Shown here piece after piece: positions 1-5,607 of a stretch of 7,353 nucleotides of DNA; the first letter of the stretch is position 1; every line of letters begins with the position of its first letter. The notes under the pieces were generated by a model, which was not told the DNA's origin, did not search any database, and saw only the letters and a program-made list of their open reading frames with translations. Source of the stretch: Acidobacteria bacterium AH-259-L09 (lineage in GTDB: Bacteria > Acidobacteriota > UBA6911 > RPQK01); the NCBI GenBank assembly GCA_027717875.1, contig JALLOL010000119.1:1-7353 (forward strand), read 5' to 3'. The position numbers and the translations under genes are program-made.

Positions 1-185
1 CGCGCCGTACGAGGAGTCAAGAAGTTACGGGACTCTAATCTGTTCGGGTTGATGCAGTGCTCATAAAGCGCTTCATCACTTATTCCGAGAAGACCCTGGT
101 CTCTTATGGTTTCTGCTTCACAGCCGGCTTGTTTGAGAAGGAGCACCAAGCGAGAATCCAGGTTCTCATCGAGCTTGATCTTCAT
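1..185 (-). CDS. DUF5615 PIN-like protein, partial (probable toxin of DUF433 pair)
   Basis: This is the first 61 residues of a gene that runs off the window edge. It begins MKIKLDENLDSRLVLLLKQA, and the LDEN block followed by a G-C-E-A-E-T-I-R-D-Q-G-L-L-G-I-S-D-E segment is typical of DUF5615, a PIN-like family usually encoded just after a DUF433 antitoxin and presumed to be an RNase toxin. The ATG overlaps the TGA of the upstream gene (ATGA), so translation is probably coupled. The conserved aspartate-rich block expected after the E-x-R segment (roughly T-x-D-x-D-F) is not visible; the sequence there reads SRNFLTPRTA. Either the copy has decayed or it diverges, and the window ends before this can be settled. 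The family call comes from motif recognition; the toxin role is inferred from the family and the gene order. Confidence 0.7.
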   Translation of the reverse strand, partial: MKIKLDENLDSRLVLLLKQAGCEAETIRDQGLLGISDEALYEHCINPNRLESRNFLTPRTA

Positions 186-424
186 GACATCCGAGTCAAG
201 GGTATGTCCACGTAGCGTTCTCGGGCCATCTCTGCCGCGAAGGCCAGGGCCGCTCGGATGTCCTCTCGGGTTAAAGAAGGATACGCTTCTAGGATTTCTT
301 CCTCTGTCGCTCCTGCAGCTAGGTTGTCTACAACTAGCGAGACCCAGATCCGTGTCCCCTTGATGCAAGGCTTGCCCTGGCACACGTTCGGGTCAATAGA
401 GATCCGCTCCCGCCAATCCCTCAT
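182..424 (-). CDS. DUF433 family protein (probable antitoxin)
   Basis: An 80-residue protein with the DUF433 pattern: RISIDPNVCQGKPCIKGTRI near the N-terminus, then V-x-L-V-V-D-N-L-A-A-G-A-T-E-E-E-I-L, and Y-P-S-L-T-R-E-D-I-R-A-A-L. This is a small helical HTH-like fold usually found as the antitoxin partner of DUF5615 or PIN proteins. The ATG at 424 is preferred over the in-frame GTG at 433 because a GGGAG Shine-Dalgarno lies 8 bases upstream of the ATG but runs into the GTG. The stop overlaps the start of the DUF5615 gene by four bases, forming a two-gene operon. DNA binding and autoregulation are inferred from the family. Confidence 0.85.
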   Translation of the reverse strand: MRDWRERISIDPNVCQGKPCIKGTRIWVSLVVDNLAAGATEEEILEAYPSLTREDIRAALAFAAEMARERYVDIPLTRMS

Positions 425-448
425 GCTTTTCACTCCCTTCTGATCGCT

Positions 449-462
449 CTGACGTCATTATA
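449..462 (-). promoter_or_regulatory. Probable -10 box and palindrome upstream of the DUF433 gene
   Basis: Read on the minus strand, TATAAT lies at 462-457, about 33 bases before the ATG, and no convincing -35 hexamer is seen at the right distance. Directly next to it is the perfect 8-base palindrome TGACGTCA (450-457). A palindrome overlapping the -10 box and start site is where an autoregulating antitoxin would be expected to bind; that role is inference. Confidence 0.45.
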
Positions 463-501
463 CCGTCTCGAACACAGTACAACCTAAGGTCGTCGCCTCC
501 C

Positions 502-681
502 GATAGATTTTTCAACGTACCGGAACTCCTTATTCCGTCGATTAGCATTTACGAAGTGTTCAAGCGAGTTCTTCAAGAACGTGGGGAGGGCGATGCACTT
601 CAGGTGGTGGCCGTGATGGAACAGGGCCAAGTGGTGAACCTTGACACGATGGTCGTACTGAGCATGCCGGAAAGGGGCTGA
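502..681 (+). pseudogene. VapC-type PIN toxin remnant
   Basis: The plus frame reads LLIPSISIYEVFKRVLQERG, then E-G-D-A-L-Q-V-V-A-V-M-E-Q-G-Q-V-V-N-L-D, and stops at 679-681. This matches the middle of VapC-like PIN toxins: the conserved serine/threonine-x-x-E region followed by the L-x-x-x-x-x-M-x-Q-G-x-V-V-x-L-D block. The N-terminal strand with the first catalytic aspartate (typically M-I-x-V-D-S-S) is missing upstream, and the C-terminal part with the A-D-S-I-I and T-x-D-x-D-F blocks is missing after the stop. No start codon with a ribosome site is seen. It is a relic about 55 residues long. The minus-strand open frame over it is an antisense shadow. Confidence 0.65.
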
Positions 682-880
682 GCTTCTGGGGATGTTCCGG
701 CGGCTCGGCTGCTGCGCTAGCTGCGGATCAATGCATCGCATCCTTGGCTCCCGACACCGCAGGCTCCATTCGCTTCTCCCGTCCACCGGGGACTGGGAGC
801 TATCTAAACTCGATCCTTTACCACGGCCGGTGATCGTGGATGTCAAGGGAAAAATAACCCGCTGAGCCCGGGGATGTCCC

Positions 881-928
881 ACGGATTACGCGGATCTGAC
901 GCGGATAGACGCGGAAGACGCGAAAGCG
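881..928. repeat. Short degenerate ACGCGGA direct repeats
   Basis: Three to four tandem units of about 9-11 bases, ACGCGGATCTG, ACGCGGATAG, ACGCGGAAG and a degenerate ACGCGAAAG, preceded by ACGGAT. They lie just beyond the stop of the Uma2 gene. The rest of 682-928 holds no recognisable gene. Function is unknown; simple slippage-type repeats like this occur between genes in many environmental bacteria. Confidence 0.5.
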
Positions 929-1459
929 TTAGGGAAGGACGTCATTCACCGTTATTTTCAGGTTGGGGAAGGCCTCCATGGTAAGCGACTGGTTCGGGCC
1001 GTGGCGGTGAGTCTCCTGGTAACCCCCAGGGGAGGGCTTTCGGTAGCTCTCCACATTCTCTTCCTCGAGGTTGACCAGCCAAGCCTGTGCGATTCCAGAT
1101 CTACCGTACAGGGGAATCTTGACCTCGTTGTCGCTTCTCACCGACGTATCCGCCACTTCCACAGCCAGTAAAACGTCTTCGGGTGTCGGGTGTCTGTGAG
1201 CGTAATAATCCGGGCGGGGTCGGAGTAATGCCAGGTCGGGCTGGGGTTCTGAAACCTCGCTCAACCGTACCGGGTTTTGCAGGCTGACCAACGCTCGATC
1301 TCCTATTACCTGGGAAAAGATACGGTTTAAACGAGTCACACACGCCGCGTGCCGACTACTAGTCGGAGTCATTTCGACAATCTCCCCTTCCAGCAGCTCT
1401 ACCCGTTCATCTTCTGAGAGAATGCCGACTTCTATGTCTTTTTGACCAACATCTTTCAT
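929..1459 (-). pseudogene. Uma2-family (DUF820) endonuclease, 5' end replaced
   Basis: A 176-residue frame with an almost complete Uma2 domain, a PD-(D/E)xK nuclease-like fold common in transposon-rich genomes. It shows E-D-E-R-V-E-L-L-E-G-E-I-V-E-M (residues 16-30), EPQPDLALLRP with Asp75, VLLAVEVADTS with Glu101, Lys114 in EVKIPLYGRSGIAQAWLV, and a normal C-terminus (F-P-N-L-K-I-T-V-N-D-V-L). The usual 20 or so N-terminal residues before G-I-L are missing. Instead the frame runs into sequence that, on the plus strand, encodes the Y-V-F-L-T-N block of an IS4-type transposase. The apparent ATG at 1459 therefore lies in IS DNA and has no clear ribosome site. The catalytic residues are kept, so a shortened protein could still be made, but the native start is gone and a 5'-truncated gene is the best reading. 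Confidence 0.7.
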
Positions 1460-1510
1460 TTGAGTGCTGCCGAGATTGCCGCCATTTACAAGGCGCGCTG
1501 CCAGATTGAG
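1433..1510 (+). pseudogene. IS4-family transposase, internal fragment (left piece)
   Basis: The plus frame reads YVFLTNIFHLSAAEIAAIYK followed by ARCQIE. This is the well-conserved C-terminal catalytic stretch of IS4-type DDE transposases (F-L-T-N ... L-S-A-x-x-I-A-x-I-Y-K-x-R-W-Q-I-E). The match ends abruptly in the glutamate codon at 1508-1510 and resumes at 4891. The usual tryptophan after the arginine is a cysteine here. A stop at 1415-1417 and the Uma2 sequence to the left show that the rest of the N-terminal half is missing, so the copy was already truncated or was later deleted on this side. The exact left boundary, about 1430-1440, is uncertain. Confidence 0.75.
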
Positions 1511-1512
1511 AC

Positions 1513-3609
1513 TTATGCTTCATACTGCACCTCATTCGTGCAATGGTTATCAAACTGTAGTAATCGTCTTCTCTCGGAAAGCTTAAAACCTGGCTTTTTG
1601 GCGAGTGCAGCCGGGCCAGGGTGTTCATAGAGATACTCCTGTTTACTGTTGTAAGGATATCTCTTCAAGAAACCGCGCTTCCACCATCTTCGCACTGTCT
1701 GCGGGCTAATCCCGAGGAGCTGGGCAAGTTCCCCGTGAGTGAGCATGCCGACCTCTCGCAGCCGATCGTAACGGCTCTTCAAGCCGTAGTCTTTTTCGAT
1801 CCGGCGGATGATCGCGCGGTTGAAGCGTTGGGCCTTTCCCGGCCGGAATTCACCACGCTCATTGAAGATATCAGCGATCTGCTGATCCGTATAGTGGTCG
1901 AGCAGTCGGTCGATTTCCCTGACCACCTCCGGGCTGGTCCTGAACTTCTCCCAGGCTCTGGGCGGAATGGGCAGTTGGATCGTCTTGGTGGCGCCTCCCT
2001 TGAAGCGCACATGCATCGTGATCAGCTCTCGCTTCGTCAAAGTCACGTCTTCGAGGATGAGGCGGACCATGCGCTTGCGTTCGCGGTCCGGCAGGTTGGG
2101 AGCCTTCCAGAGTCGAGGAAAATCGGCGGCCAGGGCGAGAATCTGCCCCTGTTGCTCCTCGCCCAGCGCCTCACGGTCGGCCTGGCGCTGGCGTTCATAC
2201 GCTCGTTGAGCCTCCTCCAGAGCTCGCAACTGGTTGTTCCAATCCGCCTCCAGTACGTCGGCCACCAGGCGATTGTCCGGATCGACCTGCAGGTAACGAC
2301 GCTGCGCCAGGTTGGCTTCATAGCGAGCCCGATCGACTTGAGTTTGGCGCAGGCGATCGGCTTCCTGCCAGCGGGATTGAATCTCCTGTTGAACCGCCAG
2401 AGTGACTTCCAACGCCACGGGAGTGACCACTTCCATGAGCAGTTGACCCACCGCCTGGTCAATACCTGCACCGGCAATCCGCTGACAGACGGGCTCGGCC
2501 CGCGCGATCGCCTCTTGCTGGCACAGGTACTCGGGAACCAGACGTTGCTGCCGAACATGATAACCCACGGTCATCCCTTTGCCGCAGATCCCGCAAAGGA
2601 CCAGTCCTTGCAACAACGCCGGTCCTTCACGGGGCGGACTCTTGCGCCGCTCACCGCCGTACGCCTGGGCGTTTTCTCGGAGACGACGCAAGTTCTCTTC
2701 ATACTCCTCCCAGGCAATGTAGCCCGGATGAGCATCGAGCAGCAGCGCATGCCATTGCTCGCGTGGCTGGCGTACACAAGTACTGCGCCCGGAACCATCG
2801 ATCTTTTTGCGAGTGCGGGTGCGACCATAGACAAAGGCTCCGGCATAGCGGGGGTTGCGCAGGATCTGAATGACATGGCTGTGGGTGAGTTCAACCCAGA
2901 GTAACTGGCCCTTACCCGGCCCTCCACGGGGGCGTCGCGGAAAGAGCAACCCCTGCTCCCGAAAAGACCGGACCGTCGCACAAGCTGTTGCAGCGCGACG
3001 AAACGTCGCGAACAGGAGTTGAATACTTTGCTGAACCTGCCGGTCCGGATCCAGAATCACCTGACCTTCTGTGTCATAAACCAATCCAATCGGAAGCGGC
3101 AGTGCCAGTTCTCCACGCCTGGCTTTGTTGAGAACGCCGCCCCGCATGCGGGCACGCATCACATGCAATTCCGCCTCGCTCATGGTGCCCTTGAGCCCCA
3201 AAAGAAGGCGATCGTTAAAGTGACTGGGATCATAAATGCCGTCTTCGTCCAAGATCAGGGTGTCGGTCAGGGCGCAGATTTCCAGCAAACGGTGCCAGTC
3301 GGCCGAGTTACGCGCCAAACGCGAGACCTCCAAGCCCAGGACGATTCCGGCGCGCCCGATCCCCACCTCGCTGACCAGACGCTGGAAGCCTTCTCGGTCG
3401 GCCGCCGAGGCTCCCGACTGACCCAGATCCGTGTCAATGACGATGATCTGTTCGGACGCCCAGCCCAAGGCCAGCGCTCGCTGGCGCAGCGCGTACTGAC
3501 GGCGGGTGCTTTCACTGTTCTCCAGAACCTGTCGAGGGGTGGATTGCCGGATGTAGAGGTAAGCGTTGCGTTTCAGATGGCCGGCATTCACTTTCTGGTT
3601 TGTTTCCAT
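1513..3609 (-). CDS. Large serine recombinase (resolvase + recombinase + zinc ribbon)
   Basis: A 698-residue site-specific recombinase, probably the enzyme that excises and inserts the element carrying it. The resolvase catalytic domain (about 14-165) has Y-L-Y-I-R-Q-S-T with nucleophile Ser23, the L-G-Q-S-G block, and LEVSRLARNSADWHRLLE (93-110) with the arginines that align DNA. A recombinase domain (about 174-290) contains ILRNPRYAGAFVYGRTR. A zinc ribbon follows with Cys339, Cys342, Cys363 and Cys375. A charged, likely coiled-coil stretch (about 400-490) comes next. The C-terminus is an extra HTH (about 623-650, H-G-E-L-A-Q-L-L-G-I-S-P-Q-T-V-R-R-W-W) resembling MerR/excisionase-type readers. 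A Shine-Dalgarno AAGGAG (3618-3613) overlaps the stop of the preceding gene and sits close to the ATG at 3609. It is the last gene of its operon and ends at the element terminus. No frameshift or missing catalytic residue is seen, so it looks functional. Confidence 0.93.
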   Translation of the reverse strand: METNQKVNAGHLKRNAYLYIRQSTPRQVLENSESTRRQYALRQRALALGWASEQIIVIDTDLGQSGASAADREGFQRLVSEVGIGRAGIVLGLEVSRLARNSADWHRLLEICALTDTLILDEDGIYDPSHFNDRLLLGLKGTMSEAELHVMRARMRGGVLNKARRGELALPLPIGLVYDTEGQVILDPDRQVQQSIQLLFATFRRAATACATVRSFREQGLLFPRRPRGGPGKGQLLWVELTHSHVIQILRNPRYAGAFVYGRTRTRKKIDGSGRSTCVRQPREQWHALLLDAHPGYIAWEEYEENLRRLRENAQAYGGERRKSPPREGPALLQGLVLCGICGKGMTVGYHVRQQRLVPEYLCQQEAIARAEPVCQRIAGAGIDQAVGQLLMEVVTPVALEVTLAVQQEIQSRWQEADRLRQTQVDRARYEANLAQRRYLQVDPDNRLVADVLEADWNNQLRALEEAQRAYERQRQADREALGEEQQGQILALAADFPRLWKAPNLPDRERKRMVRLILEDVTLTKRELITMHVRFKGGATKTIQLPIPPRAWEKFRTSPEVVREIDRLLDHYTDQQIADIFNERGEFRPGKAQRFNRAIIRRIEKDYGLKSRYDRLREVGMLTHGELAQLLGISPQTVRRWWKRGFLKRYPYNSKQEYLYEHPGPAALAKKPGFKLSERRRLLQFDNHCTNEVQYEA

Positions 3610-3616
3610 CCTCTCC

Positions 3617-3907
3617 TTATCTTCCTCTCGTATGCAGGACCATGCTGGCCAGCAGCATGGTCATTTCCATGCGCAAGGGCAGGGTCCCCTCCGGCTGGCC
3701 ATCCCGGGGAGGACCGGCTACCGAGACCTGCAGCGACCTCTGGAAGGGAGCCTCCATCCAGATCCTCATTCCCTGGCGAAGAAACAGGGCCAGTCCCTGG
3801 CCTCGACCCACTCCACCCAAGGCCTGGCTGCGCAGTTCCTCATAGCGGGCCACCAGCGGATCGGTGCCCTGGGCAATCGGGAGCAAGGCAGTAGCGGTAT
3901 CGCTCAA
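3617..3907 (-). CDS. Unknown 96-aa protein between HTH and recombinase genes
   Basis: A small frame coding LSDTATALLPIAQGTDPLVA at the N-terminus and ending M-E-M-T-M-L-L-A-S-M-V-L-H-T-R-G-R. It probably starts at TTG 3907, which overlaps the TGA of the HTH gene as TTGA, so translation is likely coupled. Its stop is part of the recombinase Shine-Dalgarno. Fitting exactly between two genes on both sides is the main evidence that it is real. The middle is rich in Arg, Gln and Gly (Q-A-L-G-G-V-G-R-G-Q-G-L-A-L-F-L-R-Q-G-M-R-I-W). No signal peptide or membrane segment is evident, and the family is not recognised. A role as an accessory or directionality factor for the recombinase is inference from position only. 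Confidence 0.6.
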   Translation of the reverse strand: MSDTATALLPIAQGTDPLVARYEELRSQALGGVGRGQGLALFLRQGMRIWMEAPFQRSLQVSVAGPPRDGQPEGTLPLRMEMTMLLASMVLHTRGR

Positions 3908-4371
3908 CGTCGTTTTTTTTGACGCCGCGCCAGAGCGCGTTCGATGGTGCGGGGATGCACTCGCACCCCGAAGCGCTCCTGCACCCGTTGCGCCAGTTCC
4001 TCGCTCCGCCGCGAGGGTTCTTCGGCTCGGCACTGTTCGATGAACTCCAGGACCTCGGCGGTGAGCTTGTGCGCCTGGCGCGGGCCTCGTTTCTGCGGGA
4101 TCAACCCCGCCATACCGCTTTGCGCGAAGGCGGACAGGGCTTGGTAGAACGAGGGTCGGGAAAAACCAAAGGCGGGTGCGGTTTGTTTCACCGACTCCTT
4201 CTCGACCTCGACACGGCGCAGCATCTCGTACTTGACCTGAACCAAATCCCGGGCGTCGAAAAAATCGCTGTCTTGGAAAGGTTCGTGAGTCACCGCGTCG
4301 GCCTGCGGATTGAGCGTTCCGTTCCGGCGCAGAGCCTCGAGCTTGGCAGGGCTGCTTTGTTTGGTGGCCAT
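3904..4371 (-). CDS. HTH DNA-binding protein (transposase-type helix-turn-helix)
   Basis: A 155-residue basic protein with no catalytic domain. A first HTH lies at about 57-82 (E-S-V-K-Q-T-A-P-A-F-G-F-S-R-P-S-F-Y-Q-A-L-S-A-F), followed by a basic linker (G-M-A-G-L-I-P-Q-K-R-G-P-R), then a second HTH-like unit at about 120-150 (S-E-E-L-A-Q-R-V-Q-E-R-F-G-V-R-V-H-P-R-T-I-E-R-A-L). The tail is R-R-Q-K-K-R-R. The layout resembles the paired N-terminal DNA-binding domains of IS630/IS481-type transposases. The ATG at 4371 is chosen over an upstream in-frame start because a perfect AGGAGG (4382-4377) sits 5 bases before it. It is the first gene of the operon behind the promoter at 4413-4440. Likely roles are operon repressor or accessory protein bringing element ends together; neither is shown by the sequence. 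Confidence 0.8.
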   Translation of the reverse strand: MATKQSSPAKLEALRRNGTLNPQADAVTHEPFQDSDFFDARDLVQVKYEMLRRVEVEKESVKQTAPAFGFSRPSFYQALSAFAQSGMAGLIPQKRGPRQAHKLTAEVLEFIEQCRAEEPSRRSEELAQRVQERFGVRVHPRTIERALARRQKKRR

Positions 4372-4376
4372 AGGTA

Positions 4377-4382
4377 CCTCCT
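4377..4382 (-). promoter_or_regulatory. Perfect Shine-Dalgarno deciding the HTH start
   Basis: AGGAGG on the minus strand, 5 bases before the ATG at 4371. It fixes the start of the HTH gene downstream of an alternative in-frame start codon at 4398. Confidence 0.8.
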
Positions 4383-4407
4383 GAAAGCGTCTCCCCAAAG
4401 TGTGTAA

Positions 4408-4440
4408 ATATAATTATATACAAAATACACTCCATGTCAA
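4408..4440 (-). promoter_or_regulatory. Consensus sigma70 promoter of the recombinase operon, with overlapping palindrome
   Basis: On the minus strand TTGACA (4440-4435) is followed after 16 bases by TATAAT (4418-4413); both hexamers are perfect. The expected transcript start is near 4406, about 35 bases before the HTH gene. The -10 box lies inside the perfect 12-base palindrome ATATAATTATAT (4408-4419), and GTGTA (4402-4406) and TACAC (4426-4430) flank it. Such symmetry suits a repressor site, perhaps for the HTH protein; that is inference. Confidence 0.8.
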
Positions 4441-4538
4441 GCCCTTTTGAGCTTTGCCCGCAACGGAATAATACCGAAGTCACCTGACATAAATCTTATT
4501 TTAGAGTTATTCCAAGCAACTGTTACACTTTTAGACTG

Positions 4539-4581
4539 CGGCATAATTTACTTTACACTCACGGCATAATTTCCTTTGCAC
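4539..4581. repeat. Two tandem 20-bp direct repeats
   Basis: CGGCATAATTTACTTTACAC (4539-4558) and CGGCATAATTTCCTTTGCAC (4562-4581) differ at two positions and are spaced 23 bases apart, close to two helical turns. A related TTACAC lies just before them at 4523-4528. The second copy overlaps the end of the DUF5372-like gene. They may be binding sites for an element protein, or the fused ends of older insertions. Confidence 0.65.
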
Positions 4582-4849
4582 CTGTGCCGCTCTGTTCTTC
4601 CCATAGCTCCTGGACCAACTTCGCCAGTTGGATCAAGTCTTCGATGCGAAAGTAAGACCGGCCTCGCGCCAGGACCACGAACGGGTCTGGCGGCGCCAAG
4701 CTTGTAAAACGCGTTGGAAACGAGCACAGTTGTGCGGCCTCATCGTGAAAATAGACACGGTCCTCACCCCAGGCCTGACGCCAGGTCACCAATTGGAACT
4801 CCTGGCCGAACGCCGGGTGAAAGGGATGGGTGACCCGGAAGCGTTGGGA
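4559..4849 (-). CDS. DUF5372-like protein, start codon unclear
   Basis: The conserved frame runs from Q-R-F-R-V-T-H-P-F-H-P-A-F-G-Q-E-F-Q-L-V through W-G-E-D-R-V-Y-F-H-D to D-P-F-V-V-L-A-R-G-R-S-Y-F-R-I-E-D-L-I-Q-L and stops at 4559. This pattern matches the small DUF5372 family, which I recall as found beside recombinases and transposases; its function is unknown. The only in-frame start seen in the conserved part is GTG at 4792 (or TTG at 4795), which would remove the F-R-V-T-H-P-F-H-P block. Upstream the frame stays open to a stop at 4906 but has no ATG, GTG or TTG, and it crosses the element boundary near 4892. The gene may use a rare start, may have lost its start, or may be made shortened from 4792. 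It has no clear promoter of its own. Confidence 0.6.
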   Translation of the reverse strand, partial: SQRFRVTHPFHPAFGQEFQLVTWRQAWGEDRVYFHDEAAQLCSFPTRFTSLAPPDPFVVLARGRSYFRIEDLIQLAKLVQELWEEQSGTGAKEIMP

Positions 4850-4890
4850 TTCATCATCCGATTGGGGTGTAGTTGATGACTTTACTTTTT

Positions 4891-5217
4891 GAACTCTTCT
4901 TCAAGTGGGTCAAGCAGCACTTGAAGATCAAAACTTTTCTGGGGACCAACCGAAATGCCGTGATGACGCAGGTTTGGATAGCGCTGTGCGTTTACCTGCT
5001 GGTGGCTTACGTGAAATTTTTACTCCACCCACCCTGGCGTTTGTACGAGGTTTTCAAGCGACTGCAGGTGACGGCTTTGGAGTACATGGATCTGGGCCGT
5101 GTGCTGGCACGGCCGCCGAAAAAGAGCCGAAAACGGAAAGATAAGTGCACCCAGCTGAACCTGCTCGGCAGAAGGGTAAAACCTTTATTCATAAGAGGAT
5201 ACGCCGTAAGCGTTTAG
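4891..5217 (+). pseudogene. IS4-family transposase, C-terminal fragment (right piece)
   Basis: The plus frame continues the piece at 1433-1510: ELFFKWVKQHLKIKTFLG, then N-R-N-A-V-M-T-Q-V-W-I-A-L-C-V-Y-L-L-V-A-Y-V-K-F. It includes the catalytic glutamate and the lysine of the Y-R-E-K motif. The tail (P-W-R-L-Y-E-V-F-K-R-L-Q ... K-K-S-R-K-R-K-D-K) ends at TAG 5215-5217 and looks like a natural C-terminus. The few residues before position 4891 in this frame (M-T-L-L-F) come from the inserted element. The right end of the IS should lie shortly after 5217, but no inverted repeat can be assigned because the left end is missing. Confidence 0.8.
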
Positions 5218-5343
5218 CCGTTTATAGTTAGGTGAGTTTTAACTCCTTTATTTTCAACGAGATTAAACCGGACACGAGTGACACAGCACCTAACCTTCCA
5301 GGCTTTCTTTCACTCGATTTATACGCGGTCATCCTGTATGCGG

Positions 5344-5607
5344 TCAGTCTTGCCAGACCAGGGGGTACGAGCTCGGATCCTTGATCGAATCCATTGTCAG
5401 GTCAACATCCAGATCAGGCCAGTACAGATGGTCCTCGTGAAGGAGTTCGACGTTCAATATCGACGCGACTTTCGCTTCACGAAACCATGGGAACTCGGAA
5501 AAGGGCAGAAAAAACTCTTCGTTATGCACCAAAAGCCAGAGACCGTGACGGTCTAGACTGGTTACCTCAACTGCGGAAGTGCTTTTTCCAAGCGGCTTCG
5601 ATCTCAT
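5344..5607 (-). CDS. DUF2442 domain protein
   Basis: An 87-residue protein beginning MRSKPLGKSTSAVEV, then H-G-L-W-L-L-V-H-N-E-E-F-F-L-P-F-S-E-F-P-W-F-R-E-A and H-L-Y-W-P-D-L-D-V-D-L-T-M-D-S-I-K. This is the DUF2442 subtype that pairs with DUF4160. The start lies inside the 3' end of the DUF4160 gene, giving a 41-base overlap; relatives share this S-T-S-A-V-E-V start region, so the long overlap appears genuine. The pair is common in bacteria and is suspected to be a toxin-antitoxin-like module, but its activity is not known. Confidence 0.88.
   Translation of the reverse strand: MRSKPLGKSTSAVEVTSLDRHGLWLLVHNEEFFLPFSEFPWFREAKVASILNVELLHEDHLYWPDLDVDLTMDSIKDPSSYPLVWQD

Larger units (their letters stand above)
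1508..4892 (-). mobile_element. Large-serine-recombinase transposable element inserted in an IS4-family transposase
   Basis: The segment is bounded by GA on both sides (1508-1509 and 4891-4892, within the tetramer TTGA at 1506-1509 and 4889-4892). Removing one GA and everything between rejoins the transposase pieces in frame (…CAGATT-GA-ACTCTTC…) and restores Y-K-A-R-C-Q-I-E-L-F-F-K-W-V-K, the IS4 Y-(2)-R-(3)-E-(6)-K signature. No long terminal inverted repeats were found. A GA core without inverted repeats is what TnpX/TndX-type large serine recombinases leave. Cargo on the minus strand: DUF5372-like gene, HTH gene, 96-aa gene, recombinase. The recombinase stop lies only a few bases from the left end. 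The boundaries come from comparing the two transposase pieces and could shift by a base or two because of the TTGA microhomology. Confidence 0.8.

Noticed and set aside
791..865. Possible C-terminal scrap of a nucleotide-sugar dehydrogenase (plus strand, R-P-V-I-V-D-V-K-G-K-I then stop)
   Set aside because: About 20 residues with a weak resemblance to that family's D-x-K/R-G tail; too short to support.
484..882. 132-codon open frame on the minus strand
   Set aside because: It has odd composition, resembles no family, and lies opposite the VapC remnant, which explains the conserved sequence there.
1526..1542. Inverted repeat TGCAC-7-GTGCA near the left element end
   Set aside because: A 5-bp stem inside the recombinase C-terminal codons; no counterpart at the right end, so not a terminal repeat or a clear terminator.
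1621..2904. 427-codon open frame on the plus strand
   Set aside because: It lies opposite the serine recombinase, has no recognisable domain, and is the usual antisense open frame of a GC-rich gene.
3019..3894. 291-codon open frame on the plus strand
   Set aside because: It runs antisense to the recombinase N-terminus and the 96-aa gene; the opposite strand has catalytic motifs and ribosome sites.
3617..4483. 288-codon open frame on the minus strand
   Set aside because: Only its last 96 codons fit the operon. The upstream part overlaps the HTH gene in another frame and crosses its promoter.
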